A stretch of DNA of 64,000 nucleotides, taken from the NCBI GenBank assembly GCA_014898415.1, contig RCTD01000006.1:124001-188000 (forward strand), read 5' to 3'. The notes under the pieces were generated by a model that saw only the letters and a list, made by a program, of their open reading frames with translations, was not told the DNA's origin and did not search any database. This DNA is from Stromatinia cepivora (lineage: Eukaryota > Ascomycota > Leotiomycetes > Helotiales > Sclerotiniaceae). Positions 13,535 through 24,562 of this stretch are shown here, piece after piece (positions within the stretch are counted from its first letter, which is position 1; each line of letters starts with the position of its first letter). The translations under genes and the position numbers were made by a program.

Positions 13535-14166
13535 CTTTGCGGTTGGGTGTTTTTCGAAAGTTGTCGAAAGGATGGAGTTGTCGTGATGGAATTAGGCAGG
13601 AATTTTGCAAATTTCACTCTCGCTTAAAGTTTAGCGCTAAAATAGGGCAAATAATTCAAAAAACCTCTCAGCCTTGTCCTTCTCTACTGTACAGTACTGT
13701 AATGATCAGTATGCAGGGGCATTGGAGGGGTGCCGAATAGTGTAGTATGAGCAGCTTGGTTGGACTTCGTTTTTTTTTCAAACAGCATGTGTCAAGGTCT
13801 TGTGCGGCTTCTCTCCAGAGAATGGAGGGATCGATTTGCATCAGTTCACGCCAAAATTGGAGGGCTTCCAGCACTTGTTTTCAAGCGATTTACGGGCAGA
13901 TATAAATATATTCAATCGGGTCACTTTCACTTGTATATTTCATAGGTATCCATCTATTTAAAGACGATAGTAATTGAAGAATCACGTCTTTATTACTCTA
14001 TTTTGCATGAATAAATGCTTGTCATGGGGATATTTGTGGAAATTGGCCCATCTACCCATGTGGCATACAAATAACAGGCCGAGCCTGCACGAATTCCCCC
14101 AGAAGTATCGAAATGATGTTCCGGTGGGTCGAGAGCATCGAGTTCGTGGATATGTCGATTGACTGC
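13535..14166. other. Intergenic, RPS15 promoter region
   Basis: About 630 nt between the start of RPS15 and the stop of the P2 gene. A small palindrome-like TGTACAGTACTGTA lies near 13,690. No coding frame looks real. The left half should contain the RPS15 promoter, and the right half the P2 3' UTR. Confidence 0.5.
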
Positions 14167-14612
14167 TTAATCGAAAAGACCGAAACCCATGTCCTCGTCG
14201 GACTCTTCCTTCTCTATTTATGGCGTTAGTAGGTATCCTGACGATATGAACAGAGGAAAACATACCCTCAGCCTTCTCCTCGACCTTCTCCTCAGCAGCA
14301 GCACCACCGGAAGCGGCAGCACCACCAGCAGCTGGGGCAGCACCACCGGCACCACCAGATGGAACAGATGCCAACTTGGAGGAACCCTCAGCGATCAACT
14401 AATTTTCACGTCAGTTACCAATAAAATGTGCGCATAATCTCGATTGTGCTAACCTCGTTGATGTCCTTTCCGTTAAGCTCCTTGATGAGGGTGTCGAGAC
14501 GCTCTTGGTCGATCTCAATTCCGACGGACTCGAGAACGGTGGTGATGTCCTTAGCGGAAGGGGAGGGCTTTCCACCGATGGTGAGGAGGAGGTAAGCTGC
14601 GAGGTACTTCAT
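14167..14612 (-). CDS. RPP2: 60S acidic ribosomal protein P2
   Basis: Stalk protein P2 of the large ribosomal subunit, 112 residues; with P1 and P0 it recruits translation factors. Exons 14,612-14,454, 14,398-14,266 and 14,213-14,167, introns of 55 and 52 nt. The N-terminus [14 protein letters not shown] is diagnostic for P2 rather than P1. It is followed by an alanine/glycine-rich hinge and an acidic tail ending in [12 protein letters not shown], the conserved tail contacted by elongation factors. ATG was placed at MKYLAAY; a further in-frame ATG six codons upstream is not conserved in the family. Divergent from SPT2, with 573 nt between start codons. Confidence 0.97.
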
Positions 14613-15185
14613 TTTGAATGCTATGCGCAAACGTTGTCAGTCAATGATTTCAAAGATGATTTCGGACGTGAATAAGTGCTGTGTGGTATGCAACATAAGG
14701 AAGTTCTTACATTTATTTGTTTTGTTAGAAGAACAGGTATATCAATCGATTTAACCGCAAGAGACGGAGACTGAAATTTCAAGTTCTGAGAGTTTTGAAG
14801 TTTGTAAAAGTTTCAATTGTGGATCTCGATTTCGATTAAAATCAAAAAGTTTCTTGTGTGGGCAAATAGCTTTGCACTAAGCTATTCCTGTAAAGTCAAC
14901 CACGTGACATAGAATTGGACTTAAATCCGCCGTTTGCTTTTCACACACTGCCTCAACAACAACTCACAGGAATAACATACATACAACATTTCCTTTGGAA
15001 GCGCAGTTATTTGCGATCTGGCGCTTTCAAAATTTTATTCCTGCTGTTAGCACTATAATTATCAACTTGCATGTGCTGATGCAATACAAGAAGTGAGAAG
15101 TTCACGCGATCAGCGGTTGAGTTGTTCATTATTCTTTGATCCTCTTTCTTCGCATTTTCATTGTATCACAAGCATATCATTCAAC
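14613..15185. other. Divergent promoter region, P2 and SPT2
   Basis: About 570 nt between two divergent start codons, so both promoters must lie here. An E-box CACGTGAC at 14,901-14,908 is near the middle. The remainder shows pyrimidine tracts toward each gene and no credible frame. Confidence 0.55.
14901..14906. promoter_or_regulatory. E-box CACGTG between P2 and SPT2
   Basis: A perfect CACGTG palindrome followed by AC sits about 290 nt from each start codon. CACGTGAC is the core recognised by Cbf1-type bHLH proteins in ascomycetes. Position between divergent genes makes regulatory use plausible, but a single 6-mer is weak evidence. Confidence 0.3.
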
Positions 15186-16248
15186 ATGCCGGTACGTCCA
15201 TTCTTGCCCATTTTCTTACACTCTAGATTATTTTTATACTGACTTGATCAAGATCGGTGATCTTCTTGCCCAGATTTCCGGGGGGCCAAACCCAACGATG
15301 ACGATGCCGACCGCCACTCTCCCGCCAAAGCGAAAAGCAAACGATGATTTGAGGAAGCCGGTTGATAAACTACAAAGGCCAAATACTGTGGCTGCATCGA
15401 AACCAGTCACCCAAGCGCAACGTCCTACAGCTGTTGATACAAGTATGGGCAGGATGAGGATTGACACAAACTCCCGAAGACCAACTCCGAGCTCGGCTAA
15501 CACCGCCAACACTACATTCAAGAATGGACAACCAACTCCTCCCCCTTCTTCCACCGAATCGGCAAAACCTCCCAAGAAAGGTTCATTTGCGGAGATCTTG
15601 GCACGAGGGAAAGCTGCTCAGGCTTCTTTGGGACAGGTTGGAAAGATTCAACACAAACGCATCGAGAAAGCACCACCCAAACGAGAGATGGATAAAGCAA
15701 GGACGCAAAAAGGGAAGACAATTCAAAAGGGACTGGAACCGGATTCTAAATTTCAGAGGCCTAGCCAGGTTTCAGGTCGGAATGGCCAGAGTGGTACAAA
15801 TGGCATGAAGTCTGGTGGTGCCAAGGCTCCGCCACCAGCTGTAGAAAAGAAGATCAAAAAGGCTGCAACAGCGACAACTGGATACACCGGAACTGCTCGC
15901 CCAAGACCAGGCGGTGGTACAACTACTTCGAAACCTGCTGCATCTTCATATTCCTCTCGTAGTGGAGGTAACGACCGATATAAAAATGGTAGAAAGAATC
16001 TCGATCGCTACTACGCCACTGATGAGGACGAGGACGATATGGAGGAAGAAGTTGAGGAGGATGATTATGCATCTGATGTATCTTCTGATATGGAAGCAGC
16101 AACATTTGAAGTTGATGAAGAAGAAGAAATGGCTGCTGCTATTGCAAGGAAGGAAGATGCTGAAGCACTTGCCGAGGAGAACAGACTCAAGAAGGAGAAA
16201 GCTGAAAAGCGAGCAAGGCTTGCAGCTATGGCCAAGTCCAGAAGATGA
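15186..16248 (+). CDS. SPT2: SPT2 chromatin protein
   Basis: Nuclear histone H3-H4 binding protein linked to transcription elongation, 333 residues. The first coding exon is only ATG CCG (15,186-15,191); a 61-nt intron (donor GTACGT) is followed by exon 15,253-16,248. The N-terminus IGDLLAQISGG and a lysine/proline-rich middle precede the C-terminal SPT2 domain: a DRYYATDEDEDD segment, an acidic run, MAAAIARKEDAEAL and a basic coiled end EKRARLAAMAKSRR. These C-terminal features are the basis of the call. Most of the protein is low-complexity and probably disordered. Confidence 0.88.
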
Positions 16249-18174
16249 TAAATCGGTAGGGGATATTGACTGTGTTTTTCAGGGATTGATACGGATGGGG
16301 TACTTGCTTCAGGAATGCTATGGATGGATGCATTTTTCGATTTTAGCGATATGGAGTTTTGGGGCCGGAAGATGAGATACACAGGCATTGCAGGCGTAAC
16401 ATATCTTAAGGCTGCTTTGCTACTTTACCACTTCGGTGGCAGCGAGTTATCTTTTGCTCTCCATACGTTTCATAGCCTTTATGGATATTAGAAGATCCTA
16501 TTGTAATGAGGGATGCCAGTAGCGTGTATATGAACTCTTTACCTAATACCTTTAATTTCATGAATCTCTTTGTTTAAACTTGAAGGCTGTTGTGTCATAC
16601 ATATATTACCGGATCACTATCATGACCTCAAGCCAGGTGTAGCAGCAGTCAGTGACAATAATATTACAACATCTTACTATCATCTTTCCTACACATCAAT
16701 ATTATCCTCATCACACCAAAAGGAAGCATACAGTTCCCTGCAATTATAGTCAGTCCCAAGTATTTATTACTGCATATATAATGTATCGATCAGTAAAAAC
16801 ACAAATCAGAAAACGAAACTGCTATCAAAGCATGCATCACCCTCAGAACTCTTCAAAACCATCCAGATCTTCCTGGTCCACCAAAACCTCCTCCTTGATG
16901 ACCACCGGGATCGCTAAAATCTCCTTATGCTCCTGGTCCAGCATATCCAGCATGTTCACCTTAATCGCCAGCATCACTACCCATATATATGATATTATTC
17001 CTGTGGTGGAGGATCTGAATAAGATCTTAATTCTATTCACTATTAGTATATATATTTATGACCTTGAGGGTTTATACATAGGTATACATTTGTACAGATA
17101 CTTCTATACATTCCCCTCCTGCTCCTCCTCCGATCCAGAATCCACAATCTACAACCCATTTTCTTAAACACTTACCTAGCATCTTACCTCAGCATCCAAG
17201 CTCATCAAACTTACAACTTTGTTCAAATTTTCCTGCTTGTTTGCTTGTTTGCATACTCCTTTACATTGAATCCTTGAATCCTTGACTCTACATATTATCC
17301 ATGCCAAAGCTTAAACGCAATACAATACCATTTTACAGCCACAGAAACTTAAATAAACCTCAATGCTCATGATACAACTCTATCATGGTGCATAAGTGTC
17401 TTGCAATCGGCAGTGATACCAACACGCACCGAAAATGCTAGAATTAGAATATTCAGGGTAGAGACCGCAGATGTGACTTGGAATAGAAAAGGAGGAGTGA
17501 ACGTCATCGTCATGTTAAGAGGCAGTACATCATGCATTAATCGAATGATGTTTTTGAGGTTCGGAGTTGGTGGTAGTGAGAGTTACGCTTTAACTTTTCA
17601 ATGGGCGAAGGAGCTCGAGGCGAGAATGTTTTGGGTCAGTCATGATGGATTTGAAATGCACGAAGTGATCGCCGCGCGGCGGTTAAATACCTGTGAACCG
17701 ATGAAGTGGAACATAAGGAGGGATATCTCCAGCTGTGGGAATATATGAGAGAGAAGTCGAGTTGATGTTTATTTTGGCGGGGCTTGGAAGATTTGGGAGG
17801 AAAGGGGGACAAAAATTATGCGAATGTGAGATCTTATTTATTGATAGATTCATCCCTTTTCATGTGCCCACACATGAATTTGGTATTACATATTAATTAC
17901 ACATTAAAACCTTAAAGTTTTGGAGCTTAATGGCCCGCTCATCTGTACTGTACGTCTATCATCAGCAGTCGGCTGTGTTATTTGGCCGTATATATGTGCC
18001 TTAAGTGCTCCCAGTAACCCAGGAGGAAGCGTGTATAATGGGCATATAGTGCCTCTTTCCCAGCCGGTGATTGTTATCTCATTCCCAACACTTCGATAAC
18101 CGCAATAATCCGGGATGGTCGAAGGTATTTCCCATTCCTGCGCTCGCAATCTTGCAACTTGGGCATGAATTGTT
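16249..18174. other. Intergenic between SPT2 and Zn2Cys6 gene
   Basis: Convergent 3' ends of SPT2 and the Zn2Cys6 gene border this 1.9-kb interval. Open frames at 16,652-17,167, 17,401-17,748 and 17,904-18,149 have no recognisable protein character. AT-rich TATATA stretches occur around 16,985 and 17,045. I see no RNA gene or mobile element. Confidence 0.45.
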
Positions 18175-19628
18175 TCAATCTGGTGGCGGTGCGGTTTGGT
18201 TCAAAATTTGTGCCAACATATCGATATGTGAGATAAGATTGCCATTGAAGCCTTCCTCTCGCTTTGGCGTGCCCTCAGAATGCCAACAAGAACCCCAAGT
18301 ATTCTCATCTAACTTTCCCTCAAAATGTGCAATTCTCATTGGCCAGTCCATTTTAGGCCACCACTCTTCTAGCAATAAGCTAAAAATTCCTGTCACTTCT
18401 CTCTTAGCGACACCTTGGAGCCACCAAATTTCATCAACGATGCGTGTCATAGCAAAGAAACATGCAGCAATAACTAAAGCACGAGGATCCTGTTCCTTCA
18501 GTAGCTCAATATAACGGCGCGATACAGTGGCCGCAAAACCGAGAATTCGAGCTCTCTCTGGTTTTTGATGGGCCCAGTTGAGCATCGCAACGGCATGTTC
18601 GTATGCCCGCTTCGTATCCGCATTTATGGAAGCATCATTTGACCTCGATTCGTGTTCGATACCCTCGAGTAAATAAGCAAAGAAGGCTCGGCGCTCAGGA
18701 TCAAGATCCAGTACTAATGGAGGCTGCCCATTAATAATAGGAAAGATTTTGTCGGAATTTCGTAACCATTGCCAGGAAGTTATGACGACTGTCTTCACCC
18801 CTTGAAAAGAATGAAACCAAGCGAGCGGAAAGACATAACCACTATCAGAATCACCGTCAATTCCATTCTCGACAGAACGGGATGCCGATGCTTGGAAAGC
18901 AATGAGAGCAGCTGTACAAAAAAGTGCTTCTGCATTGCTTTCGGATGGGCCTTGATTCAACAGAGAAGAATATTGAGCAAGCGCCGATGCCATATAACTA
19001 TGTGAAGCACGTACAAGACTTCGATCATTAGGTTGTAACATACGTAAATGTAAAGCAGATACAGCAAGAATAGCGTCCATCAAAAATGGGGAATCATAAG
19101 CGAGTGACGGTACGTTGACAGACCAAGCAACTTCCTGACTTTCATCATTAGATAGAGTTTTCGAGGTCGCGGCAGTGTAATGGTGCATGAGCTTGAGCTC
19201 AAGTGATCGATCATGTACTGTATTACCATGATTTCTGATCATCTGTGCAGGGGGTCGATAGAATGGCATTATCGAAGAATTGGTAGAAGCTGGTGATGAG
19301 ACATGGGCAACAGATTCATCTGAAGTTTGGTGAGATAGCGTTGGAGGCTGGAAGGCTGGTGAATCAGGTGACGATGGGCTGTCGGCAAAGTCACAAGAAA
19401 CGCCTAATAGTCAACGTCAACGTGTATTCTGCTCTTTAGTGAAGATATACGGACCATGCTTCTTGCAATTTCCACACAAGGGATGTTTTTCGTCACACTG
19501 ACTCAAAATTAGCACATGTTCATACGTCCAATAATACTGTTAACTATGTGACTGGCTACCTTAATCTTCCTATGCTTGCATCTTTGACATCCGGCTTTGG
19601 ATTTCTTATGCGATCTTCTTGGTGGCAT
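18175..19628 (-). CDS. Zn2Cys6 transcription factor, UPC2-like layout
   Basis: Nuclear fungal transcription factor of 446 residues. Exons 19,628-19,560, 19,497-19,455 and 19,403-18,175; introns of 62 and 51 nt. The DNA-binding cluster is split over all three exons: C14QRC, KIK then CDEKHPLC, GNC, and the sixth cysteine in HGVSCDF. It follows a basic N-terminus MPPRRSHKKSKAG. A serine/proline linker leads to a helical effector domain from about residue 90 (LELKLMHHYTAATS). This layout, with a short N-terminal cluster and a C-terminal domain beginning LMHHYT, matches proteins annotated as sterol uptake control (UPC2-like). Those are numerous paralogues, so a sterol role is only a possibility. 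The middle-intron donor GTCCGT is non-consensus. Confidence 0.85.
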
Positions 19629-20726
19629 TGTGTTGTACCTGTCAGGGGACAAATACAAGTTGGAAGTTATATCAAGGGTGGCGAGCAGGTTGACTATATC
19701 GACAAATGTTCATATTGAAAACAGGTTGTTCCCAGTACATACAAGAGACGGAAATTTAGATCTCTGTTTGGTGATAGATGTTGATCAGAGGTATATAATT
19801 GATACGATCAAATTTCATCCCTTAATGTTTCGATTTGCATTGATTGTTTACCATCGAGTCTGTTTTTGAGTACTAAGGTACTTACTACTTACGTATCGGA
19901 GTTCGGAACATCGGAAGTTGAGTTAACCTCCGTACTTGTGGCATCCTGATATCCTGGTTGTTCATTCAACGAATTAAATGGGTTCCTCACGGAAGTCTTA
20001 GTCAGCAACTCAGCCTTCTGTTCGAATAACTACATCTAGCTCTTATCTTTACGACCTTCTAGATTTCGACATCTGGATATTGAGATCTGATATCAAGATC
20101 TGATATCTATATCTATTCCAGTACTCTATGGATCTCGTTTGACTATTTAAGTAACAACCTTAACCATCTCCTTGATTTGGATTCCAGCAACCCAAAGACG
20201 CCCAATGGTTCCACCAATTGCTAACGGTTATACAGTGTTATAAAGTACAATAGCTATTTGTCATGACGTCCTCATGTTATATCCATTTCTCTCCTCCTTC
20301 AGCCTACCTACATGCATATAAGCAGCCAGATGACATATTATACGTCCCTCCTGCCTATTCTTACTTAAATCTAGATATTGCTAAAGATCCCTTCCCTCCA
20401 TAAGAGGAATTGCGTGCTTTAGTCGCTGATCTAAAATCTATATTTACCGCCTTTGTTCTTACAAATTAAGGTTTAGCCCGCCACGAAATTCAAACCATCT
20501 CACATTATTACCAATTTGACCCATAACCAAGAGACACCTGCATATTTTCTTCTTCTAATACAGTGAAGAATAGTATAAGTCTAAACTTCCCCGCAACTAT
20601 TTTTGCTATATTTCGCGACAAACAATTATCAAACCTTTTTACAAATTTTCTCTTTTCCTGATCAGTGAAAAGTCTTTGGAGAAAAGAAAAAGAAAATAAA
20701 TTTACCACCCCGCGCTACCCCTCACA
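19629..20726. other. Divergent promoter region, Zn2Cys6 gene and CYS3
   Basis: About 1.1 kb between two divergent starts. It contains GATATC/AGATCTGATATC repeats at about 20,085-20,115 and a pyrimidine-rich AT leader before CYS3. One sequence resembling the CYS-3 bZIP site is listed separately. No credible gene is seen; the frame at 19,597-19,869 overlaps the first exon of the Zn2Cys6 gene on the other strand. Confidence 0.5.
20263..20272 (+). promoter_or_regulatory. Possible bZIP (CYS-3-like) site upstream of CYS3
   Basis: ATGACGTCCT agrees at nine of ten positions with ATGRYRYCAT, the consensus described for the Neurospora sulfur regulator CYS-3, and also contains a TGACGTC core that many bZIP proteins bind. 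It lies 455 nt upstream of the start of cystathionine gamma-lyase, a plausible sulfur-control target. Confidence 0.25.
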
Positions 20727-21980
20727 ATGACTATTCCAAGCTTCGATCATCCTATTGAAACTCCTCCGCGAGCCCCTTCGCCAGTCCATCGATTTGGTAC
20801 TCTAGCAGTTCATGCTGGATCCCCTCATGATCCTGTCACTGGCGCCGTCATCGAAGCCATCTCCCTCTCTACAACATTTGCACAAACCGCCGTCGGGAAA
20901 CCCGTTGGTGCATATGAATACAGCAGAAGCTCCAATCCCAATCGTGACAATTTCGAGAAAGCTGTCGCAGCTCTCGAACACGCAAAATATGCCCTAGCTT
21001 TCTCTTCAGGCTCTGCTACTACGGCTACTATTTTGCAGTCCCTAGCTGCCGGTTCGCATGTTATTTCGGTGTCGGACGTCTATGGTGGAACCCACAGATA
21101 TTTCACACAGGTTGCTAAGGCTCATGGTGTGAAGGTTACATTTACGCCGGAAATCGAGGTGGATGTTGTGGATCATATTACACCAGAGACAAAACTCATC
21201 TGGATTGAAACTCCCAGTAACCCTACTCTGCGTCTTGTGGATATTAGAGCGGTGGCTACAGCGGCACACGAACATGGCATAATGGTTGTGGTTGACAATA
21301 CTTTCATGAGCCCTTACGTTCAACAACCCTTGGACCACGGAGCTGATATTGTCGTTCACTCTGTTACCAAATACATCAATGGACACTCCGATGTGGTGAT
21401 GGGAGTAGCCGCTTTCAACTCAGACGCTATGAAGGAAAGATTAGGCTTCTTGCAAAATGCCATTGGATGCATACCTTCAGCATTCGACAGCTGGCTTGCT
21501 CACCGTGGCTTGAAGACATTGCATCTCCGAGCTCGAGAAGCCACAGTAAATGCGACATTGGTAGCCAAAACATTGGAGAGTTCACCACACGTCATCGCTG
21601 TCAACTACCCTGGCTTGAACTCCCACCCACATCGCAAAATTGCCCTCAAGCAACACAGAGATGGTATGGGAGGTGGTATGCTTTCCTTCCGTATCAAGGG
21701 AGGTTCCGCTGCAGCTGAAAAATTCTGTCAAATGACAAACATCTTCACATTGGCAGAGAGTTTGGGAGGAGTCGAAAGTTTGATAGAAGTACCAAGCAGC
21801 ATGACACATGCTGGCATTCCCAAGGCGCACAGAGAGGCTATTGGCGTGTATGATGATTTAGTCCGTATTAGTTGCGGAGTTGAGGATGCAGAGGATTTGA
21901 AAGCAGATGTTTTGCAAGCTTTGGAGAAAGCTGTTGTTTGGCCCAAAATCTCCAATGGCTTAGAAAATTACACTTCCTAA
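20727..21980 (+). CDS. CYS3: Cystathionine gamma-lyase
   Basis: PLP enzyme of reverse transsulfuration, splitting cystathionine to cysteine, 2-oxobutyrate and ammonia in the cytosol. A single exon encodes 417 residues, usual for the family. Conserved elements are YEYSRSSNPNRDNFEKAVAA near the N-terminus, the glycine-rich SSGSATTATIL, VYGGTHRYF, ETPSNPTLR and the PLP-binding lysine at about residue 215 in SVTKYINGHSD. The C-terminal ESLGGVESLIEVPSSMTHA favours gamma-lyase or gamma-synthase. Length and the lack of an N-terminal extension favour the lyase over the longer fungal cystathionine gamma-synthases. Confidence 0.93.
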   Translation: MTIPSFDHPIETPPRAPSPVHRFGTLAVHAGSPHDPVTGAVIEAISLSTTFAQTAVGKPVGAYEYSRSSNPNRDNFEKAVAALEHAKYALAFSSGSATTATILQSLAAGSHVISVSDVYGGTHRYFTQVAKAHGVKVTFTPEIEVDVVDHITPETKLIWIETPSNPTLRLVDIRAVATAAHEHGIMVVVDNTFMSPYVQQPLDHGADIVVHSVTKYINGHSDVVMGVAAFNSDAMKERLGFLQNAIGCIPSAFDSWLAHRGLKTLHLRAREATVNATLVAKTLESSPHVIAVNYPGLNSHPHRKIALKQHRDGMGGGMLSFRIKGGSAAAEKFCQMTNIFTLAESLGGVESLIEVPSSMTHAGIPKAHREAIGVYDDLVRISCGVEDAEDLKADVLQALEKAVVWPKISNGLENYTS

Positions 21981-22270
21981 GTCCTGGATTAGGTTTGCTT
22001 TTTCCAGGAATCGCATATGCATATGGATTGCAAATGTATGGGCGCTGGCGTTAGGGCATAGTTTTAAATACCTCTCTTTCCCAAACCTTATGTCTAGATG
22101 GTTGGATGACTTTATATAGATCTCTTAGCTTGGTCCGAATTCATGGGTTTCCTTATTTGAGGGTTGGGAAATAAACAAAATTGAAACCCTTCACACAAGA
22201 TTGATTTGCATTTCTACGAATATCCTATGAACCAAATGTAAACCCTTAAATGGGAAAGCCATCCAATAAC

Positions 22271-23507
22271 CTAAATATCCAAAACGAATTTCACCCCCTG
22301 AGAAACATTTTCCAAAAATTCATCTCGACCCTTGATACCAGGAAACATCCAAAAATAATGCGGCACAGCATCATAATAATCACTCTTTGTCTGGATCCCC
22401 TTATCCCTCAACATCATTTCCAAGACCTTACCATCGTCCCTTAAAGGATCTTTCCCACACGTAGCAATATAAGTAGGAGGAAACTTATCGAGATGCTTGG
22501 AAAGCGTCACAACTAAAGATCGGATCAAATATTAGTTTGGATTTTCCCCACACATATACAAAAGACCGCAGATCTAGATCCATAACAATTAAAAATCAAG
22601 GGAAAGAAAAATAACATACAAATTCTCTCCTCATTAATATCCGCATCGATCGCCTCAAAAAACGTCTTCATACTCTCGCGATCAATAATCGGGACACCAG
22701 ATGCATTTTCCTCGTACGATTTGTAGTGTTCCTTGTAAGCGGCGGGGATGGAAGACGGATGTGCGGTTACGGGAACCAGGGCTACGATGCCTTTGATATG
22801 GTTTTGTTTACCGGTGGCGAGGAGATCATTTGCTACGGTGAGAGCTAGGCCTCCGCCTGCTGAGGCGCCGATTGTGAAGGCTTGGGTGGGGTCTGCGTTG
22901 AGTTGTGAGGCGTGGTGCCAGGCCTTGGGGAGGGAGGGAGTAAGTGAGTGGGATACTGCGTGAGTTTATGGGGTTGCATGTATGGAGTTGGTTGAATGAG
23001 GAAAGAGGGAAATGATAATATTACATACCCATTCATAAGCCTTCACACTATCATCCAACATAATCGGCACCTTATATTTCGGACCCAATCTATAGTCCAC
23101 CGAGACGAGGATACAAGGAACGGCCTTGGCGATGTATCGACACCATGAATCCTCAGAATCGAGATTACCGACGCAATAGCCTCCGCCGTGGTAATATACA
23201 CCCAGAGGAAGAGGTTTCTTATCAGATGCATTTGTAGGGGTGTAGATACGAACTGGGATGCCGTCGGCGGAAGTATCGCGTGTTTGGACGGAGGAATCGG
23301 GGGGTCCTGCTTGGGCTGCGAGAGCGGTGATTAGTTCGTTGAATTGCTTTTCGATGTTTGCTGGGTCGCCTGTGAGAAGGGGACGGGTGCCGAGGGTTTT
23401 CTCGAGCTGGAGGGGTGAAGTTAAGTACGGAGTTGAGGAGAGAGGTGGTTGTAAATCATTACCTCGAGCCATTCGGGTTTATAACCCTCAGTTGATGGAG
23501 TTGCCAT
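22271..23507 (-). CDS. Alpha/beta hydrolase, HSL-type esterase
   Basis: Carboxylesterase/lipase of the hormone-sensitive-lipase (alpha/beta-hydrolase 3) family, 322 residues. Exons 23,507-23,463, 23,406-23,029, 22,923-22,620 and 22,512-22,271, introns 56, 105 and 107 nt, all GT-AG. Visible catalytic parts are the oxyanion motif YYHGGGYCVG, the nucleophile elbow IGASAGGGLAL with the serine, the acidic CGKDPLRDDG and the histidine in AVPHYFW. Together they complete the Ser-Asp-His triad. There is no signal peptide, so it is probably intracellular. The substrate is unknown; fungal members range from general esterases to enzymes of secondary metabolism, and nothing nearby looks like a biosynthetic cluster. 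Confidence 0.88.
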
Positions 23508-23936
23508 AATGTGTTTTCTGAAATAGATCGTGTGTGAGTTCCCTGTGAGCTTGAAGATTAAGAGTAATCTTGAGAGAAGATTCCACAAGTTTGAGAAGTC
23601 CCAGTATGAATAGAGTCCTTAGTACAGCATGCACTTGAAGAAAATTTGAAGTACAAGCTGAACAATTGAGATTGAGGGCGCGTTGGGATCGGCTATTTTT
23701 TTTGATAGACTTATATCACGGAGACAGAGTTCACAAGAAGTAATTATCAAAATTGATTTGAAGCTTAAGATATTCTAGCAGAAGAGCTCGAGAGAGCTCT
23801 TCCAGTAGTCATGCGAGACTATTCACCTAGAGCCGAGGAACATAGCCCCGCTACGTCCCATTTTGTCATAATCTAGGGAACTCAAGTTAACCGGTTAATG
23901 CATTTACCGAACACTAGCCGAAAAGTATTGTATCTA

Positions 23937-24259
23937 CAGTAAAACTTGTTGATACCGGACTGAATTATACCAGATACTTGAATATACCGGAAATATTTCC
24001 CGATTTCATCGAATTTTATATAGAAATACCGGATTTTTTTGCCTATACCGGATTATCGGATGAATTATTAGATGAAAATCCGGTAATTATAATATAACAA
24101 AATATTATCACATAAATATTCTGAAAAATATTAGGGACCGGAATCAAAATGTTTGAATATATTTTTATAAAATTCATCTTTACATAAATTACCTGGATAT
24201 ATAGATATATCGGATATAATTGATCGAATTTTTCGATCCGGTATAAACAAGTTTTACTG
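23937..24259. mobile_element. MITE-like element, pogo/Fot1-type termini
   Basis: A 323-bp non-coding element starts CAGTAAAACTTGTT and ends AACAAGTTTTACTG. Terminal inverted repeats of 23 nt differ at one position. TA lies on both sides (23,935-23,936 and 24,260-24,261), as expected for Tc1/mariner insertion. The octamer ATACCGGA occurs four times inside the left half (23,952, 23,984, 24,026, 24,045) and inverted next to the right end (24,237), which could be transposase-binding sub-terminal repeats. The interior is AT-rich with no transposase, so it would move only in trans. Family naming rests on the termini and TA duplication alone. Confidence 0.82.
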
Positions 24260-24562
24260 TACAAACCTCGGCAAGTGACCCATCTCACGTAGAGCTGTCG
24301 CAACCTCGAGGCCATCCCTTAATGAACAAAGAATGAAATTCAAAAATGAAACTGGAAAGATATCTTGAGAATCTCAGCGAATCGAGGAATAAAAGAATGA
24401 AGTCTACAATCGGTTTGTTCGGTTATTCTATGTATGTTCCCGTTGACTGTTGTTTTCTTGTACTGCTCTACTTCTATTTGTACAAATTCTACCAGCTGAA
24501 GATTTCTCCTCCTTCTCAAACTCACCCTCTACTCTTCTCTTATTTGAACTGTAGAATAATTA

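Noticed and set aside
17904..18149. 81-codon frame just downstream of the Zn2Cys6 gene as an additional exon
   Set aside because: The main frame ends with a stop after a complete-looking effector domain, and no donor/acceptor pair joins the two convincingly.
24043..24315. 90-codon minus-strand frame in the MITE
   Set aside because: It arises from AT-rich inverted-repeat sequence and spans the element edge; not a transposase.
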